A stretch of 64,000 nucleotides of DNA from Mycolicibacterium nivoides. GTDB lineage: Bacteria; Actinomycetota; Actinomycetes; Mycobacteriales; Mycobacteriaceae. Shown piece after piece: positions 1-9,112 of the stretch. Every line of letters begins with the position of its first letter. Within the stretch, counting starts at the first letter, position 1. The translations under genes and the position numbers were made by a program. The notes below the pieces were generated by a model, which searched no databases, had not been told where the DNA came from, and saw only the letters and a list, made by a program, of their open reading frames with translations. The stretch covers positions 4,213,920 through 4,277,919 of the forward strand of contig NZ_CP034072.1 of assembly GCF_003855255.1 (NCBI RefSeq), given 5' to 3'.

Positions 1-776
1 ATCGCGGCGGCATTGGCGAAGCGGTAGGCCGGATCCCGCGACATCGCGCGCTCCAGCACCTGGATCAGCGCCGGATCGACGTCGGGTCGCAGCATCCCGA
101 TCGGCATCAGCGGGTCTTCGAGCACCGCGCGCATGGTGGCCACCGGATTGTCGCGTTCGAACGGAAGCCGCCTGGTCAATGCCTCGTAGCCGAGCACACC
201 GAGGGCGTACAGATCGTCCGATGGCGACGCCGGCCGGCCGGTGATCCGTTGTGGGCTCAGATAATTCGCGGTGCCGAACACCATCCCGACGCGGGTGTGG
301 GCGGCCCCGTCGGTCTTGGCGATTCCGAAGTCGGCGAGCTTGGCGGTCCCGGACGCGGTGATCAAGACGTTGCCGGGCTTGATGTCGCGGTGCAGGATGC
401 CCGCCTCATGCGCGGCCGTCAGCGCACCGAGCAGGTCGGACAGCACCCAGCGCACGCGGTCGGCCGATAGCGGGCCGGCCTCGATCTCGTCCGCCAGGGT
501 GGGCCCGGGCAGTCGTTCCATGACGATGTACGGCGTCCCGTTGTCTTCACCGCTGTCGTGGACCGCGACGATGTTGGGATGGTTCAGCGCGGCAGCAGCC
601 CGCGCCTCGTTCTCGAAGCGCCGGCGCGTCACCTCGTCGGCAGCCAGGGCCGGATAGAGCAGTTTGATCGCCACCGGACGCGACAGCCTGGTGTCCCAAC
701 CGTCGTGCACCTCGGCCATGCCGCCGCGGCCGAGTACGCCGCGTAGCTCGTAGCGGCCGCCGAGCGCCGCCGTCAT
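1..776 (-). CDS. Serine/threonine protein kinase, N-terminal part (runs off the left edge)
   Basis: Hanks-type Ser/Thr kinase that would phosphorylate protein targets at the membrane in signalling. The reverse strand is open from the ATG at 776 to the window edge (258 codons). Visible motifs in order are the glycine loop GRGGMAEV, the Lys motif VAIKLL, the catalytic loop HRDIKPGN and the DFG motif DFGIAK, followed by an APE-like region and the C-lobe. The transmembrane and sensor parts, if present, lie outside the window, so the subtype (PknB, PknF and so on) cannot be fixed. It is divergent from the SRPBCC gene, 70 bp away. Confidence 0.93.
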   Translation of the reverse strand, partial: MTAALGGRYELRGVLGRGGMAEVHDGWDTRLSRPVAIKLLYPALAADEVTRRRFENEARAAAALNHPNIVAVHDSGEDNGTPYIVMERLPGPTLADEIEAGPLSADRVRWVLSDLLGALTAAHEAGILHRDIKPGNVLITASGTAKLADFGIAKTDGAAHTRVGMVFGTANYLSPQRITGRPASPSDDLYALGVLGYEALTRRLPFERDNPVATMRAVLEDPLMPIGMLRPDVDPALIQVLERAMSRDPAYRFANAAA

Positions 777-846
777 AGGTCCCCTCTCCGGAAATGCGCT
801 TTGTATCCGAGTATCCCGCAGTGACGTTGTGCGGCATGCTGGCACC

Positions 847-1344
847 ATGCCCCGATTCACGCTGGAATCCGCGGACGCCGATTTCTTCACGACGGCACCG
901 CACATCTTCACCTATCAGAAGCGCTTCGCCGCACCGCCCGAAAAAGTATGGGAGTCGCTGGTATCCGACGAGTCGCTGGCCGCGTGGGGCCCGTCGATCA
1001 CGGCAGTGAACTGGTTGACGCCGAGGCCCTTCGGTGTCGGCACCTCCCGTGAGGTGACACTGGCGCCCGGCGTGGTGCGGGTACACGAGACGTTCTTCCG
1101 CTGGGAGGAAGGCCGCAGGTACTCGTTCACGGTCGATCACGCCAGCATTCCGGCGCTGCGCCGGTTCGCCGAGGACTATCTCGTCGAACCCGTCGGCGAC
1201 GGCCAGACACAGTTCACCTGGATCGTGGCGATCGAGCCGAAACCGTTGTTCGCGATTCCGTTCAAGGGCCTGGCGCCGGTGGTCAAGGCGGCGTTCGGGC
1301 GTCTGGCCTCCGACGGTCAGCGTTATTTCGCCAAGCAGGTGTGA
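847..1344 (+). CDS. SRPBCC (polyketide cyclase/START-like) family protein
   Basis: Small single-domain protein of 165 residues. The pattern of an N-terminal strand, APPEKVWESL helix, central beta sheet and long C-terminal helix (AFGRLASDGQRYFAKQV) is typical of the SRPBCC helix-grip fold, which binds hydrophobic ligands. The ATG at 847 was preferred over an in-frame GTG at 829, because the domain starts just after the ATG. It runs in the same direction as the thioesterase gene 36 bp downstream. No ligand can be inferred. Confidence 0.8.
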   Translation: MPRFTLESADADFFTTAPHIFTYQKRFAAPPEKVWESLVSDESLAAWGPSITAVNWLTPRPFGVGTSREVTLAPGVVRVHETFFRWEEGRRYSFTVDHASIPALRRFAEDYLVEPVGDGQTQFTWIVAIEPKPLFAIPFKGLAPVVKAAFGRLASDGQRYFAKQV

Positions 1345-1380
1345 GCGCCGTCCCAACCAAGCAGTTGATAGCCTCGGCCG

Positions 1381-2169
1381 ATGGCCGCACTGAGCTGGAT
1401 CGCCCAACTGTTGCAGTTCGATCGCCACGGCGATGACTTCTGCATTCGCGAGCCACGCCGAGGCGCGGTCGAGCGGTTGTTCGGCGGCCTGATCGCGGCT
1501 CAGTCGCTGGCGGCTGCCGGCGCCACGGTCGACGACGGCAAACTCCCGCAATCTCTGCACGCCTACTTTGTCCGCGGCGGACGCTACGACGCCGACGTCG
1601 AGTTCCACGTCGACCGCATCCGGGACGGACGCGCGTTCGCCACCCGCCATGTCACCGCCAGCCAGGGCGGGGCAGTGATCCTGGAGATGATCGCCTCGTT
1701 CCACCATCCCGAACCCGGACTCGACTGGTTCCCGCAAGCACCGCCCGCACTGGAGTTCGCGGCGGCAGTCCCCAAGGCCGAGGTGCTGGATTTCGGGGAC
1801 AAGTTCGAACTGCGCACCACCCACGACGATGCCTCGGAGTTCGCCATCCCACCGTTCTGGGTCAGGGCCAGTACGCCAATCGAGGACGATCCGCTGATCC
1901 GCGCCTGCACGCTGACGTTCATGTCCGATCTCGGCCCGGTGCCCTCGGCGCTGCCACCGAATGTCCGGCTACGGTCCGATCTCGGCTTCGCGGCCAGCCT
2001 GGATCATTCGATCTGGTTTCACCGCCCGTTCCAGCCAGAGCGCTGGCATCGCTACGAGATCCAGCCGGCCAACCACAACGACTCGCGCGGCCTGGCGGTC
2101 GGTTCCCTTTACGACGCCGACACCACGCTGATCGCCAGCGTCACCCAGGAAGCCCTCTGGCGGATCTAG
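1381..2169 (+). CDS. Acyl-CoA thioesterase II (TesB-like, double hotdog)
   Basis: Predicted to hydrolyse acyl-CoA to free fatty acid and CoA. The 262 residues make two hotdog halves. The C-terminal half carries the TesB signature around LDHSIWFHRPF and ends with ASVTQEALWRI, where the Gln of the TesB Asp/Thr/Gln site is expected. The N-terminal half contains LHAYFVRGG, a conserved TesB strand. Length is slightly below the usual 280-290 residues. It is a stand-alone gene in a lipid-rich genome context, so a role in fatty acid turnover is likely. Confidence 0.87.
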   Translation: MAALSWIAQLLQFDRHGDDFCIREPRRGAVERLFGGLIAAQSLAAAGATVDDGKLPQSLHAYFVRGGRYDADVEFHVDRIRDGRAFATRHVTASQGGAVILEMIASFHHPEPGLDWFPQAPPALEFAAAVPKAEVLDFGDKFELRTTHDDASEFAIPPFWVRASTPIEDDPLIRACTLTFMSDLGPVPSALPPNVRLRSDLGFAASLDHSIWFHRPFQPERWHRYEIQPANHNDSRGLAVGSLYDADTTLIASVTQEALWRI

Positions 2170-2211
2170 CGCGCGGGTTTGCGGCGCTCCATGGGCGGGC
2201 AGTCGGTGGCC

Positions 2212-2874
2212 ATGAAGATCTCCGATGTCGCTTCCTGGCCAGTCCAGCTGGGTGCGGCGGCAAGGCACCGGCGGCTGTTCCACCCGAGCGGCGTACTCGC
2301 GCGGGGCAGTCTCGAGCGCACCTCGCCCATCGGCAGAGGTCTGCCGGTCTACTCGTGTGACGTCGTCGGGCGGTTGTCCAAGGGGGTCGGGACAGCGGAT
2401 TCCCTGCCGGACATCGCGGGCCTGGCCTGGCGTCTGCCGCCGCAGTTGTCCGGCACGCCGTGGGATGTGCTGCTGGCCTCCACGCTGGCCGGAAATCGTT
2501 TTCTGTTGTGGCCGGCCAACTCCTGGGCGGGCATCACCTTCTCCAGCCTGATGCCGATGAGGTTCGAGGGAACGCTGTGGTGGCTCAGGGCCCGGCTCAA
2601 CACGCAGTTCGACGGCTCGGGGCTGTCCCTCACCAGCGTGAATGCTCAGCTGGAACGCGGTGGCATGGAATTCGACATCGAACAGTCCTCGATCAGCGGC
2701 GAGTTCGAACCCTTGGCACGGCTGGTGCTGCGCGAGAAGCTTCCCCACGGTCGCGATGTCTCATTCGACCCCGTGCTGCACACCGCCGCCGGGGTTCGTC
2801 TGGTGCCGGATTGGTTGACCGATGTCCGGCGGGTCACCTACCATCGCAGCCGGATCGGCCGCTCCGCCGAATAG
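2212..2874 (+). CDS. Hypothetical protein, weakly catalase-fold-like
   Basis: About 220 residues with no sure family. The stretch VVGRLSKGVGTADSLPDIAGLAWRL resembles the region of catalase-fold proteins where an RxS motif is followed by a PD..G.A.R segment, but I see no heme-ligand Tyr or distal His set, so catalase activity is not claimed. Possible starts are TTG 2179, ATG 2191 and ATG 2212; the last gives the most compact protein. It lies 42 bp after the TesB gene in the same direction and may be co-transcribed with it. Confidence 0.6.
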   Translation: MKISDVASWPVQLGAAARHRRLFHPSGVLARGSLERTSPIGRGLPVYSCDVVGRLSKGVGTADSLPDIAGLAWRLPPQLSGTPWDVLLASTLAGNRFLLWPANSWAGITFSSLMPMRFEGTLWWLRARLNTQFDGSGLSLTSVNAQLERGGMEFDIEQSSISGEFEPLARLVLREKLPHGRDVSFDPVLHTAAGVRLVPDWLTDVRRVTYHRSRIGRSAE

Positions 2875-2931
2875 CCCGACCCGGAGTAACGCTCAGTCTG
2901 GTGGCGCGCCCCTTGCCTTTGGGCATACGCC

Positions 2932-3396
2932 TTAGAGCCGCGCCTTCACCGCGGCCGAAAGCCGCGCACCGTCGGCCTTGCCCGCGGCAATGGCCGTGGC
3001 GGCCTTCATCACCTGGCCCATCTGACGCATGCCGGGGCGCTCCCCGATCTGCTCGGCGACCTGCGCGATGGCGGTGTCGGCGACGTCGGCCAGCTCGGCG
3101 TCGGTCAGCGGGGTGGGCAGGTACTCGTCGATGACGCGGGCCTCGGCGTGCTCGTTGGCCGCCAATTCGCCCCGGCCGTTCTGGGTGTAGATCTCGGCGG
3201 CCTCGCCGCGCTTCTTCGATTCGCGGGCCAGTATCGCGATCACCTCGGCGTCGGACAGCTCCCGGGCCTGCTTGCCCGAGACTTCCTCGCTCTGGATCGC
3301 GGCCAGCACCATGCGCAGGGTGGCGGTGCGCAACTTGTCCTGCGACTTCATCGCGCCGGTCAGATCGGCGCGCAGCTTGTCCTTGAGGTCGGCCAT
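2932..3396 (-). CDS. GatB/YqeY domain-containing protein
   Basis: The 154-residue protein is full length for the YqeY family, which resembles the tRNA-binding tail of GatB (Asp/Glu-tRNA amidotransferase). It has the typical start MADLKDKLRADLTGAMK, the central YLPTPLTDAEL segment and the C-terminal MGQVMKA motif. YqeY proteins are cytosolic and of poorly defined function. The same family sits just before the moxR operon in M. tuberculosis, which supports a mycobacterial origin. Confidence 0.93.
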   Translation of the reverse strand: MADLKDKLRADLTGAMKSQDKLRTATLRMVLAAIQSEEVSGKQARELSDAEVIAILARESKKRGEAAEIYTQNGRGELAANEHAEARVIDEYLPTPLTDAELADVADTAIAQVAEQIGERPGMRQMGQVMKAATAIAAGKADGARLSAAVKARL

Positions 3397-3416
3397 AGCG
3401 TCAACCTACGCTGCGA

Positions 3417-4091
3417 TCAGTCCTGGCCCGCTACGAATTTCGCATCGACCGACACCGCGACTTCGATATCGGCGGGTGAAAAGTCCAGTTCCGCCGCACC
3501 GCCGCCCTTGGGTGCGGCCATCGCGCGCATGGCCAACGGGGACGATGAGCCCTCCGGAGACCGGCCCAGCATGCCGGCATCGCCGATCGCCACCGGCCGG
3601 ACCGGACCGAGGCCCAGTGCGTCGGAGAAGCGCTGGGCCCGGGTGACCGCGTCATGCACGGCGGCGGTGTGCACCCGGACGACGAGTTCGTCGCGATGCT
3701 TGGCGGTCAGTGCCCATTCGATTCGCGACAGCGAAAACCCGCCGGTTTCGGTGACGTGTCCGCCGACCCATCGCGCCATCGCGGTGAAATCGCTGAACTT
3801 GACCTCGAGCCCGGCGCTGGCATGGTGTACCAGGGGCAACTGCTTGCCCTCGTTGTTCCAGGGCCGGTCGGCCCAGGTGCGCACGTGGCCGGTGGACCAC
3901 CAGGTGACCGGGCCGCCATCGGGGTTGTGCAGCGGTGCGATCGAGAACTTCACCGCGTCCACGTCGCGGACCACGCGTTCGTACACCGGCTCGATGGCCG
4001 GCCCCTCGTAGCCGACGGTGGCGTGCACGGTCGCACGCTCGGGCGGCTGAAAGGCGGAGAACGACCCACGCACGATGATCTCGGTCGACAT
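3417..4091 (-). CDS. SIMPL (DUF541) domain protein
   Basis: The 224 residues match the SIMPL/DUF541 pattern: an N-terminal strand IIVRGSFSAFQPPERATV, then repeated beta-alpha units and a C-terminal IEVAVSVDAKF strand. The reading frame is open upstream to 4160, but the ATG at 4091 starts the conserved domain and leaves room for the divergent promoter of the gene at 4131. There is no signal peptide from this start, unlike many periplasmic family members. Function in actinobacteria is unknown. Confidence 0.8.
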   Translation of the reverse strand: MSTEIIVRGSFSAFQPPERATVHATVGYEGPAIEPVYERVVRDVDAVKFSIAPLHNPDGGPVTWWSTGHVRTWADRPWNNEGKQLPLVHHASAGLEVKFSDFTAMARWVGGHVTETGGFSLSRIEWALTAKHRDELVVRVHTAAVHDAVTRAQRFSDALGLGPVRPVAIGDAGMLGRSPEGSSSPLAMRAMAAPKGGGAAELDFSPADIEVAVSVDAKFVAGQD

Positions 4092-4130
4092 GCCCACACG
4101 GTAGTTGCTGACGGGAACTACGGTGAATGC

Positions 4131-5126
4131 ATGACGAGCGGCCGGCCATACCTTGCTCACGTATCGGCAGGGAACGTCATCCCGCTTCGTCCATTGAGCC
4201 TGACCGAAATCTTCAACGGCGCGGTCGCCTACGTCCGCACCAACCCCAAAGCGACGCTGGGGCTGGCCACCATCGTGGTGCTCGCCTCACAGATCATCAC
4301 GCTTGCACTGCAAATCGGGCCGCTGTCCGCACTCGGCGAATTCGACTCCACGCTGCAGGGCGAGGCACCGTCGTCCGGGACCGTCGCGGTGTTCGCCGGT
4401 GGCGTGTTCACCGGCATCGTGGTCACGACCCTGGCCTCACTTCTGCTCAGCGGCATGCTCACGGTGGTGATCGGCCGCTCGGTGTTCGGTGGAAGCATCA
4501 CGGTCGGTGAGGCGTGGCAGCGGCTGCGCGGCCGGTTACCGGCGCTGATCGGGCTGACGGTGTTGCAGGCCCTGGCTTTGGCTGTCGTCATTGCGGGCGT
4601 GGCGGTGGCGATCGCCGGTGCGGGCAGCATCGGCGGCGGGCTGGCCGCGTTCGCGATAGGTGCGCCGTTGGTGGCGCTCGCGATGGTCGGGGTGCTCTAC
4701 GTGTCGACGGTTCTGCTGTTCGCCCCCGCGGTGATCGTGTTGGAACACCTAGGAATCGTCGCGGCGGTCAGGCGCTCATTCACGTTGGTGAACAAGGACT
4801 TCTGGCGGGTGCTCGGCATCTGGGTGCTGGCCACGATCGTGGCCGCGGTGATCGGCTGGGGTGTGGGTGCGCCGTTCAACGTCGCCGGGCAGATCATGAC
4901 GATGATCGCCGACGGCCCCACGATGCCGGCGCTGGTCCTCAGCGCCGTCGGCTCCGCGATCGGGCAGATCGTCACCGCACCGTTCAGCGCGGGCGTGGTC
5001 GTGCTGCTCTACGCCGATCGCCGGTTCCGGGCCGAGGCGTTCGATCTGATGCTGCAGACGGGCGCGGGTGCACCGGCCGAAACCGCCGACCAACTCTGGC
5101 TGCCTGCCCCGGTACAGCTGAGGTGA
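4131..5126 (+). CDS. Multi-pass membrane protein, first gene of the moxR operon
   Basis: The 331-residue protein has about six hydrophobic segments separated by short loops, beginning near TLGLATIVVLASQIITLALQ and including VFAGGVFTGIVVTTLASLL. This layout is seen in the conserved membrane protein that precedes DUF4129 genes in mycobacterial moxR operons. The ATG at 4131 is chosen because the longer frame to 3654 overlaps the opposite-strand SIMPL gene. Its stop overlaps the next start (GTGA), so translation is coupled. Its exact role is unknown. Confidence 0.85.
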   Translation: MTSGRPYLAHVSAGNVIPLRPLSLTEIFNGAVAYVRTNPKATLGLATIVVLASQIITLALQIGPLSALGEFDSTLQGEAPSSGTVAVFAGGVFTGIVVTTLASLLLSGMLTVVIGRSVFGGSITVGEAWQRLRGRLPALIGLTVLQALALAVVIAGVAVAIAGAGSIGGGLAAFAIGAPLVALAMVGVLYVSTVLLFAPAVIVLEHLGIVAAVRRSFTLVNKDFWRVLGIWVLATIVAAVIGWGVGAPFNVAGQIMTMIADGPTMPALVLSAVGSAIGQIVTAPFSAGVVVLLYADRRFRAEAFDLMLQTGAGAPAETADQLWLPAPVQLR

Positions 5127-5710
5127 CGAGCATCGAAATCGACCGTGACGCCGCGCACGACGCCGCGCAGAACGAGCTGACCAAGCCGATCTACCCCCGG
5201 GCTTCACCGGCTGATCAAATCGTCGACTGGCTCAGGGATCTGCTGTACCGGATCACCGCCGCCGGCTCGGCGATCCCCGGCGGCTGGTTCACCATCTCGG
5301 TGCTGGTGATCCTGTTCGTTGTCGCCGTCGTGGTGGCCGTGCGGATCGCGCGGCGCACGATGCGCACCGCCCGCAGTGCGAACCAGGCCCTGTTCGGCAG
5401 CCAGGAGCTCAGCGCCGCGCAACACCGGTCGATCGCGGAACAATATGCCGCACAGGGTGATTGGTCGGCAGCGATCCGGCACCGGGTCCGCGCCCTGGCA
5501 CGCCACCTTGAGGAAACCGGGGTACTCGACGCCGTCCCCGGGCGTACCGCGACCGAACTCGCCCGCGACGCCGCGGCAGCGCTGCCCGCTCTGTCCACCG
5601 AACTGTTCAGCGCGGCAAACACATTCAACGACGTCACCTACGGTGAGCGGCCGGGCACCGAATCGGCCTACCGGGCGATCGCGGCGCTCGACGAGGTCCA
5701 GGCGCAATGA
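5123..5710 (+). CDS. DUF4129 domain membrane protein
   Basis: The 195-residue protein has a single transmembrane helix (about residues 50-75, GGWFTISVLVILFVVAVVVA) and a cytosolic C-terminal helical domain with YAAQGDWSAAIRHRVRALAR, the DUF4129 signature. DUF4129 proteins are found with MoxR and DUF58 genes and are thought to act in envelope or protease-like assemblies. The GTG start overlaps the previous stop and its own stop overlaps the next ATG (ATGA). Confidence 0.87.
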   Translation: MTSIEIDRDAAHDAAQNELTKPIYPRASPADQIVDWLRDLLYRITAAGSAIPGGWFTISVLVILFVVAVVVAVRIARRTMRTARSANQALFGSQELSAAQHRSIAEQYAAQGDWSAAIRHRVRALARHLEETGVLDAVPGRTATELARDAAAALPALSTELFSAANTFNDVTYGERPGTESAYRAIAALDEVQAQ

Positions 5711-6834
5711 GCCCCAGTTCGATAAGACACAGTCTCCGCACGGCCCGCTGGGTGCTGCTGACATTCGCCGTCGTCGTCGCGGTGGCTATCGCGACCGTCT
5801 ATCTGACCGCACCGCGCCCGGGCGGGGCGATGGATCCCGAGTCCACGTCGCCGGAGGGCACCCACGCATTGGTCAGCCTGTTGCGCGACCACGGTGTCGA
5901 GGTGATCACCGCCGCCAACGTCGACGAGGTGGCGCGCGCCGCCCGGCCCGGCGCCCTGCTGGTGGTGGCGCAGACGATGTTCCTGTCCAGTGAGAAAACC
6001 GTTGCCCGGCTGGCCGATACCCCGGGCGACCTGCTGCTCGTCGCACCGATCGGGCTCACCCGCGAGAAGCTGGCCCCGCAGATCCAGCTCGACAAGCCCA
6101 CGGAATTCGGCGGCGGAGAGCCGGATTGCGAACTGCCCGAGGCGAACCGGGCCGGCACGGCACAGTTGGGCACCACCGACACCTATGCGGCCGCCGGCGG
6201 TACTCCGGTGACCCTCTGTTACGACGGCGCACTGGCGCGCTACCACGACGGGCCACGCACCGTGACCGTGGTCGGCGCGGGCGACTTCATGACGAACTCG
6301 CGCCTGCTCAAAGAGGGCAATGCGGCACTGGCGATGAATCTGGCCGGCGCCGCACCCCGGGTGATCTGGTATGCGCCACAGCATTTCGAGGCCAGCTCGA
6401 CGGCGAACGGCAAGCTGTCGGATCTGATGCCGCCGCAGGTCCGGTGGATCGTGCTGCAACTCTGCCTGGTGGTTGCGCTGCTGGCGGTGGCCCAGGCCCG
6501 GCGTCTCGGTCCGTTGGTCGCCGAATCCCTGCCGGTCGTGGTCCGCGCCTCGGAGACCGTCGAGGGACGTGGACGGCTCTACCGTTCCCGCCGGGCGCGC
6601 GACCGGGCCGCCGACGCGTTGCGCACCGCGACGCTGGGCCGGCTGCTGCCCAGGCTCGGGTTGACCACCTCGGCGGCACCGCAGGCCGTCGCGGCCGCCG
6701 TCGCCGCACGCTGCGGCACCGCCGCGAACTCGGCCGGCCACATCCTGTTCGGGCCGCCCCCGGTCTCCGACGCCGAACTCGTCCACCTCGCACACCAACT
6801 CGACGACATCGAAAGGCAGGTCGCACAGTCGTGA
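5707..6834 (+). CDS. DUF4350 domain membrane protein
   Basis: 375 residues. An N-terminal transmembrane segment (ARWVLLTFAVVVAVAIATVYL) is followed by a periplasmic-like domain with STSPEGTHALVSLLRDHGVEV, the DUF4350 signature. A second membrane helix near residue 245 (VLQLCLVVALLAVA) leads into a basic cytosolic tail. It is the third gene of the coupled operon; the following MoxR GTG overlaps its TGA. Its function is not established, but co-occurrence with MoxR suggests a chaperoned membrane complex. Confidence 0.87.
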   Translation: MSPSSIRHSLRTARWVLLTFAVVVAVAIATVYLTAPRPGGAMDPESTSPEGTHALVSLLRDHGVEVITAANVDEVARAARPGALLVVAQTMFLSSEKTVARLADTPGDLLLVAPIGLTREKLAPQIQLDKPTEFGGGEPDCELPEANRAGTAQLGTTDTYAAAGGTPVTLCYDGALARYHDGPRTVTVVGAGDFMTNSRLLKEGNAALAMNLAGAAPRVIWYAPQHFEASSTANGKLSDLMPPQVRWIVLQLCLVVALLAVAQARRLGPLVAESLPVVVRASETVEGRGRLYRSRRARDRAADALRTATLGRLLPRLGLTTSAAPQAVAAAVAARCGTAANSAGHILFGPPPVSDAELVHLAHQLDDIERQVAQS

Positions 6835-7790
6835 CTCAGCCCACCTCCGAGAACGCCCGTGAAGCCCTGCTGGCCCTGCGCAACGAGATCGCCAAGGTGG
6901 TGGTCGGCCAGGACGCGGTGATCAGCGGCCTGGTGGTCGCGCTGCTGTGCCGAGGCCACGTGCTGCTCGAGGGGGTCCCCGGCGTGGCCAAGACCCTGTT
7001 GGTGCGCACCCTGGCCGCGGCGCTGCAGCTGGAGTTCAAGCGGGTGCAGTTCACACCGGACCTGATGCCCGGCGACGTCACGGGCTCCCTGGTGTATGAC
7101 GCACGCACCGCCGAGTTCGAATTCCGCAGCGGCCCGGTGTTCACGAACCTGCTGCTGGCCGACGAGATCAACCGGACACCGCCGAAGACCCAGGCGGCGC
7201 TTCTGGAGGCCATGGAGGAACGTCAGGTCAGTGTCGACGGCCTACCTCGCCCGCTGCCCGACCCGTTCATCGTGGCGGCCACCCAGAACCCGATCGAGTA
7301 CGAGGGCACCTATCAGCTGCCCGAGGCCCAACTGGACCGCTTTCTGCTGAAGCTCACCGTGCCGCTGCCGCCAAGGGATCAGGAGATCGCGATCCTGAGC
7401 CGGCACGCGCAGGGCTTCGATCCGCGCGACCTGTCGGCGGTGCGGCCGGTGGCCGGTGCGGCCGAGCTGGCGGCCGGACGCGACGCGGTGCGCCAGGTGC
7501 TGGCCGGTGACGAGGTGCTGGGCTACATCGTCGACATCGTCGGTGCCACCCGGCATTCCCCGTCGCTGCAGCTCGGTGTGTCACCGCGCGGCGCGACGGC
7601 CTTGCTGGCCACGGCAAGGTCGTGGGCCTGGCTGTCCGGCCGCAACTATGTGACCCCTGACGACGTGAAGGCGATGGCCCGGTCGACGCTGCGCCACCGG
7701 GTGGCGTTGCGCCCGGAGGCCGAGTTGGAGGGCGCCACCTCCGACGGAGTGTTGGACGGCATCCTGGCTGCCGTCCCGGTGCCGCGCTGA
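6831..7790 (+). CDS. moxR: MoxR-family AAA+ ATPase
   Basis: A 319-residue AAA+ ATPase that acts as a chaperone-like remodeller. Walker A is GVPGVAKT (residues about 46-53), Walker B is LLADEINRTPPKTQAALLEAMEE and sensor 1 is VAATQNPIEYEGTYQLPEAQLDRF, all classic for MoxR. The C-terminal lid contains LGVSPRGATALL. The order membrane protein, DUF4129, DUF4350, MoxR, DUF58 is the conserved mycobacterial arrangement. GTG start, overlapping the upstream stop; the downstream ATG overlaps its TGA. Confidence 0.96.
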   Translation: MTQPTSENAREALLALRNEIAKVVVGQDAVISGLVVALLCRGHVLLEGVPGVAKTLLVRTLAAALQLEFKRVQFTPDLMPGDVTGSLVYDARTAEFEFRSGPVFTNLLLADEINRTPPKTQAALLEAMEERQVSVDGLPRPLPDPFIVAATQNPIEYEGTYQLPEAQLDRFLLKLTVPLPPRDQEIAILSRHAQGFDPRDLSAVRPVAGAAELAAGRDAVRQVLAGDEVLGYIVDIVGATRHSPSLQLGVSPRGATALLATARSWAWLSGRNYVTPDDVKAMARSTLRHRVALRPEAELEGATSDGVLDGILAAVPVPR

Positions 7791-9112
7791 TGGTTCTCAC
7801 CGGCCGCGCCGGTCTGGTGGCACTGGTCTGTGTGCTGCCGATCGCGTTGGCCCCTTGGCCGGCAACGGCTTTCGTCATTCTGGCGGCGCTGTTGGCTGCG
7901 GCGGTGGCCGCCGATGTCGCGCTGGCCGGCGGCACCGGCGGGCTGCAGGTGACTCGTAGCGGCGAGTCCACCGCGCGCCTGGGTCAGACCGTCGATGCGG
8001 TGTTGACCGTGCGCAACACCGGGCGCCGCCGGGTGCGCGGCGCGATCCGCGATGCCTGGCCGCCCAGCGCGTCGGCGCGACCTCGCGCCCACCAGGTGAA
8101 CATCGAGGCCGGAGAACGGGTTTCCCTGGCCACCCGGTTGCACCCCGTGCGCCGCGGTGATCAACGGTGCGAGCTGGTCACGGTGCGCTCGATCGGCCCG
8201 CTGGGACTGGCCGGCCGGCAACGCTCACGGCAACTGCCCGGGCAGGTGCGCATCCTGCCGCCGTTCCTGTCGCGCAAGCACCTGCCGTCCCGGCTGGCCA
8301 GGCTGCGGCAGTTGGACGGCGCGATCCCGGTACTGATCCGCGGTCAGGGCACCGAATTCGACTCGCTGCGTGAATATGTGGTCGGGGACGACGTCCGCTC
8401 GATCGACTGGCGGGCCACCGCCCGGCGTGCGGACGTGGTGGTGCGTACCTGGCGTCCGGAACGCGACCGGCGGGTGGTGATCGTGCTCGACACCGGACGC
8501 ACCTCGGCGGGCCGGGTCGGGGTGGACCCCACCTCGCTGGATCCGGGCGGATGGCCGCGGCTGGACTGGTCGATGGACGCGGCGTTGCTGCTGGCAGCCC
8601 TGGCCTCGCGGGCCGGGGATCACGTCGATTTCCTGGCCATCGACCGGGTGACCCGCGCCGGGGTGTTCAATGCCTCGCGCACCGAACTGCTGGCCACGCT
8701 GGTCTCGGCGATGGCGCCCCTGCAGCCCGCTCTGGTGGAATCCGATGCGACCGCGATGGTTTCGGCGGTATCGCGCCGGGTGCGGGGCCGGGCGCTGGTG
8801 GTCCTGCTGACAGACCTGAATGCCTCTGCGCTCGACGAGGGTTTGATGACGGTGCTGCCGCTACTGTCGGCACGCCATCAGGTGCTGCTGGCCGCGGTCG
8901 CCGATCCGCGGGTGGACCAGTTGGCGGCCGGCCGTTCCGACGCCGCGCAGGTGTATGACGCCGCCGCTGCCGAACGGGCCCGTAATGACCGTCGCGCCAT
9001 CGCGTCACGGCTGCGCGGGCACGGCGTCGATGTGGTCGACGCCCCGCCCGAAGACCTGGCGCCGGCGCTGGCTGACCACTACCTCGCGATGAAGGCGGCG
9101 GGAAAGCTCTAA
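7790..9112 (+). CDS. DUF58 (vWA-like) domain protein, MoxR partner
   Basis: The 440-residue protein starts with two hydrophobic segments (residues about 5-45) and then a beta-rich region. The DUF58 core GTEFDSLREYVVGDDVRSIDWRATAR is present near residues 185-210. A vWA-like half follows with VIVLDTGRTS as the metal-site strand. DUF58 proteins pair with MoxR ATPases. It is the last gene of the operon and its end overlaps the opposite-strand SpoIIM gene by 4 bp. Confidence 0.92.
   Translation: MVLTGRAGLVALVCVLPIALAPWPATAFVILAALLAAAVAADVALAGGTGGLQVTRSGESTARLGQTVDAVLTVRNTGRRRVRGAIRDAWPPSASARPRAHQVNIEAGERVSLATRLHPVRRGDQRCELVTVRSIGPLGLAGRQRSRQLPGQVRILPPFLSRKHLPSRLARLRQLDGAIPVLIRGQGTEFDSLREYVVGDDVRSIDWRATARRADVVVRTWRPERDRRVVIVLDTGRTSAGRVGVDPTSLDPGGWPRLDWSMDAALLLAALASRAGDHVDFLAIDRVTRAGVFNASRTELLATLVSAMAPLQPALVESDATAMVSAVSRRVRGRALVVLLTDLNASALDEGLMTVLPLLSARHQVLLAAVADPRVDQLAAGRSDAAQVYDAAAAERARNDRRAIASRLRGHGVDVVDAPPEDLAPALADHYLAMKAAGKL

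Noticed and set aside
547..1824. Minus-strand open frame of 425 codons
   Set aside because: It spans the antisense of the SRPBCC and TesB genes and the kinase promoter region. No family match, while all plus-strand genes there are recognisable.
2875..2931. Terminator between the convergent genes at 2.9 kb
   Set aside because: I could not find a convincing stem followed by a T-run in the 57-bp gap.
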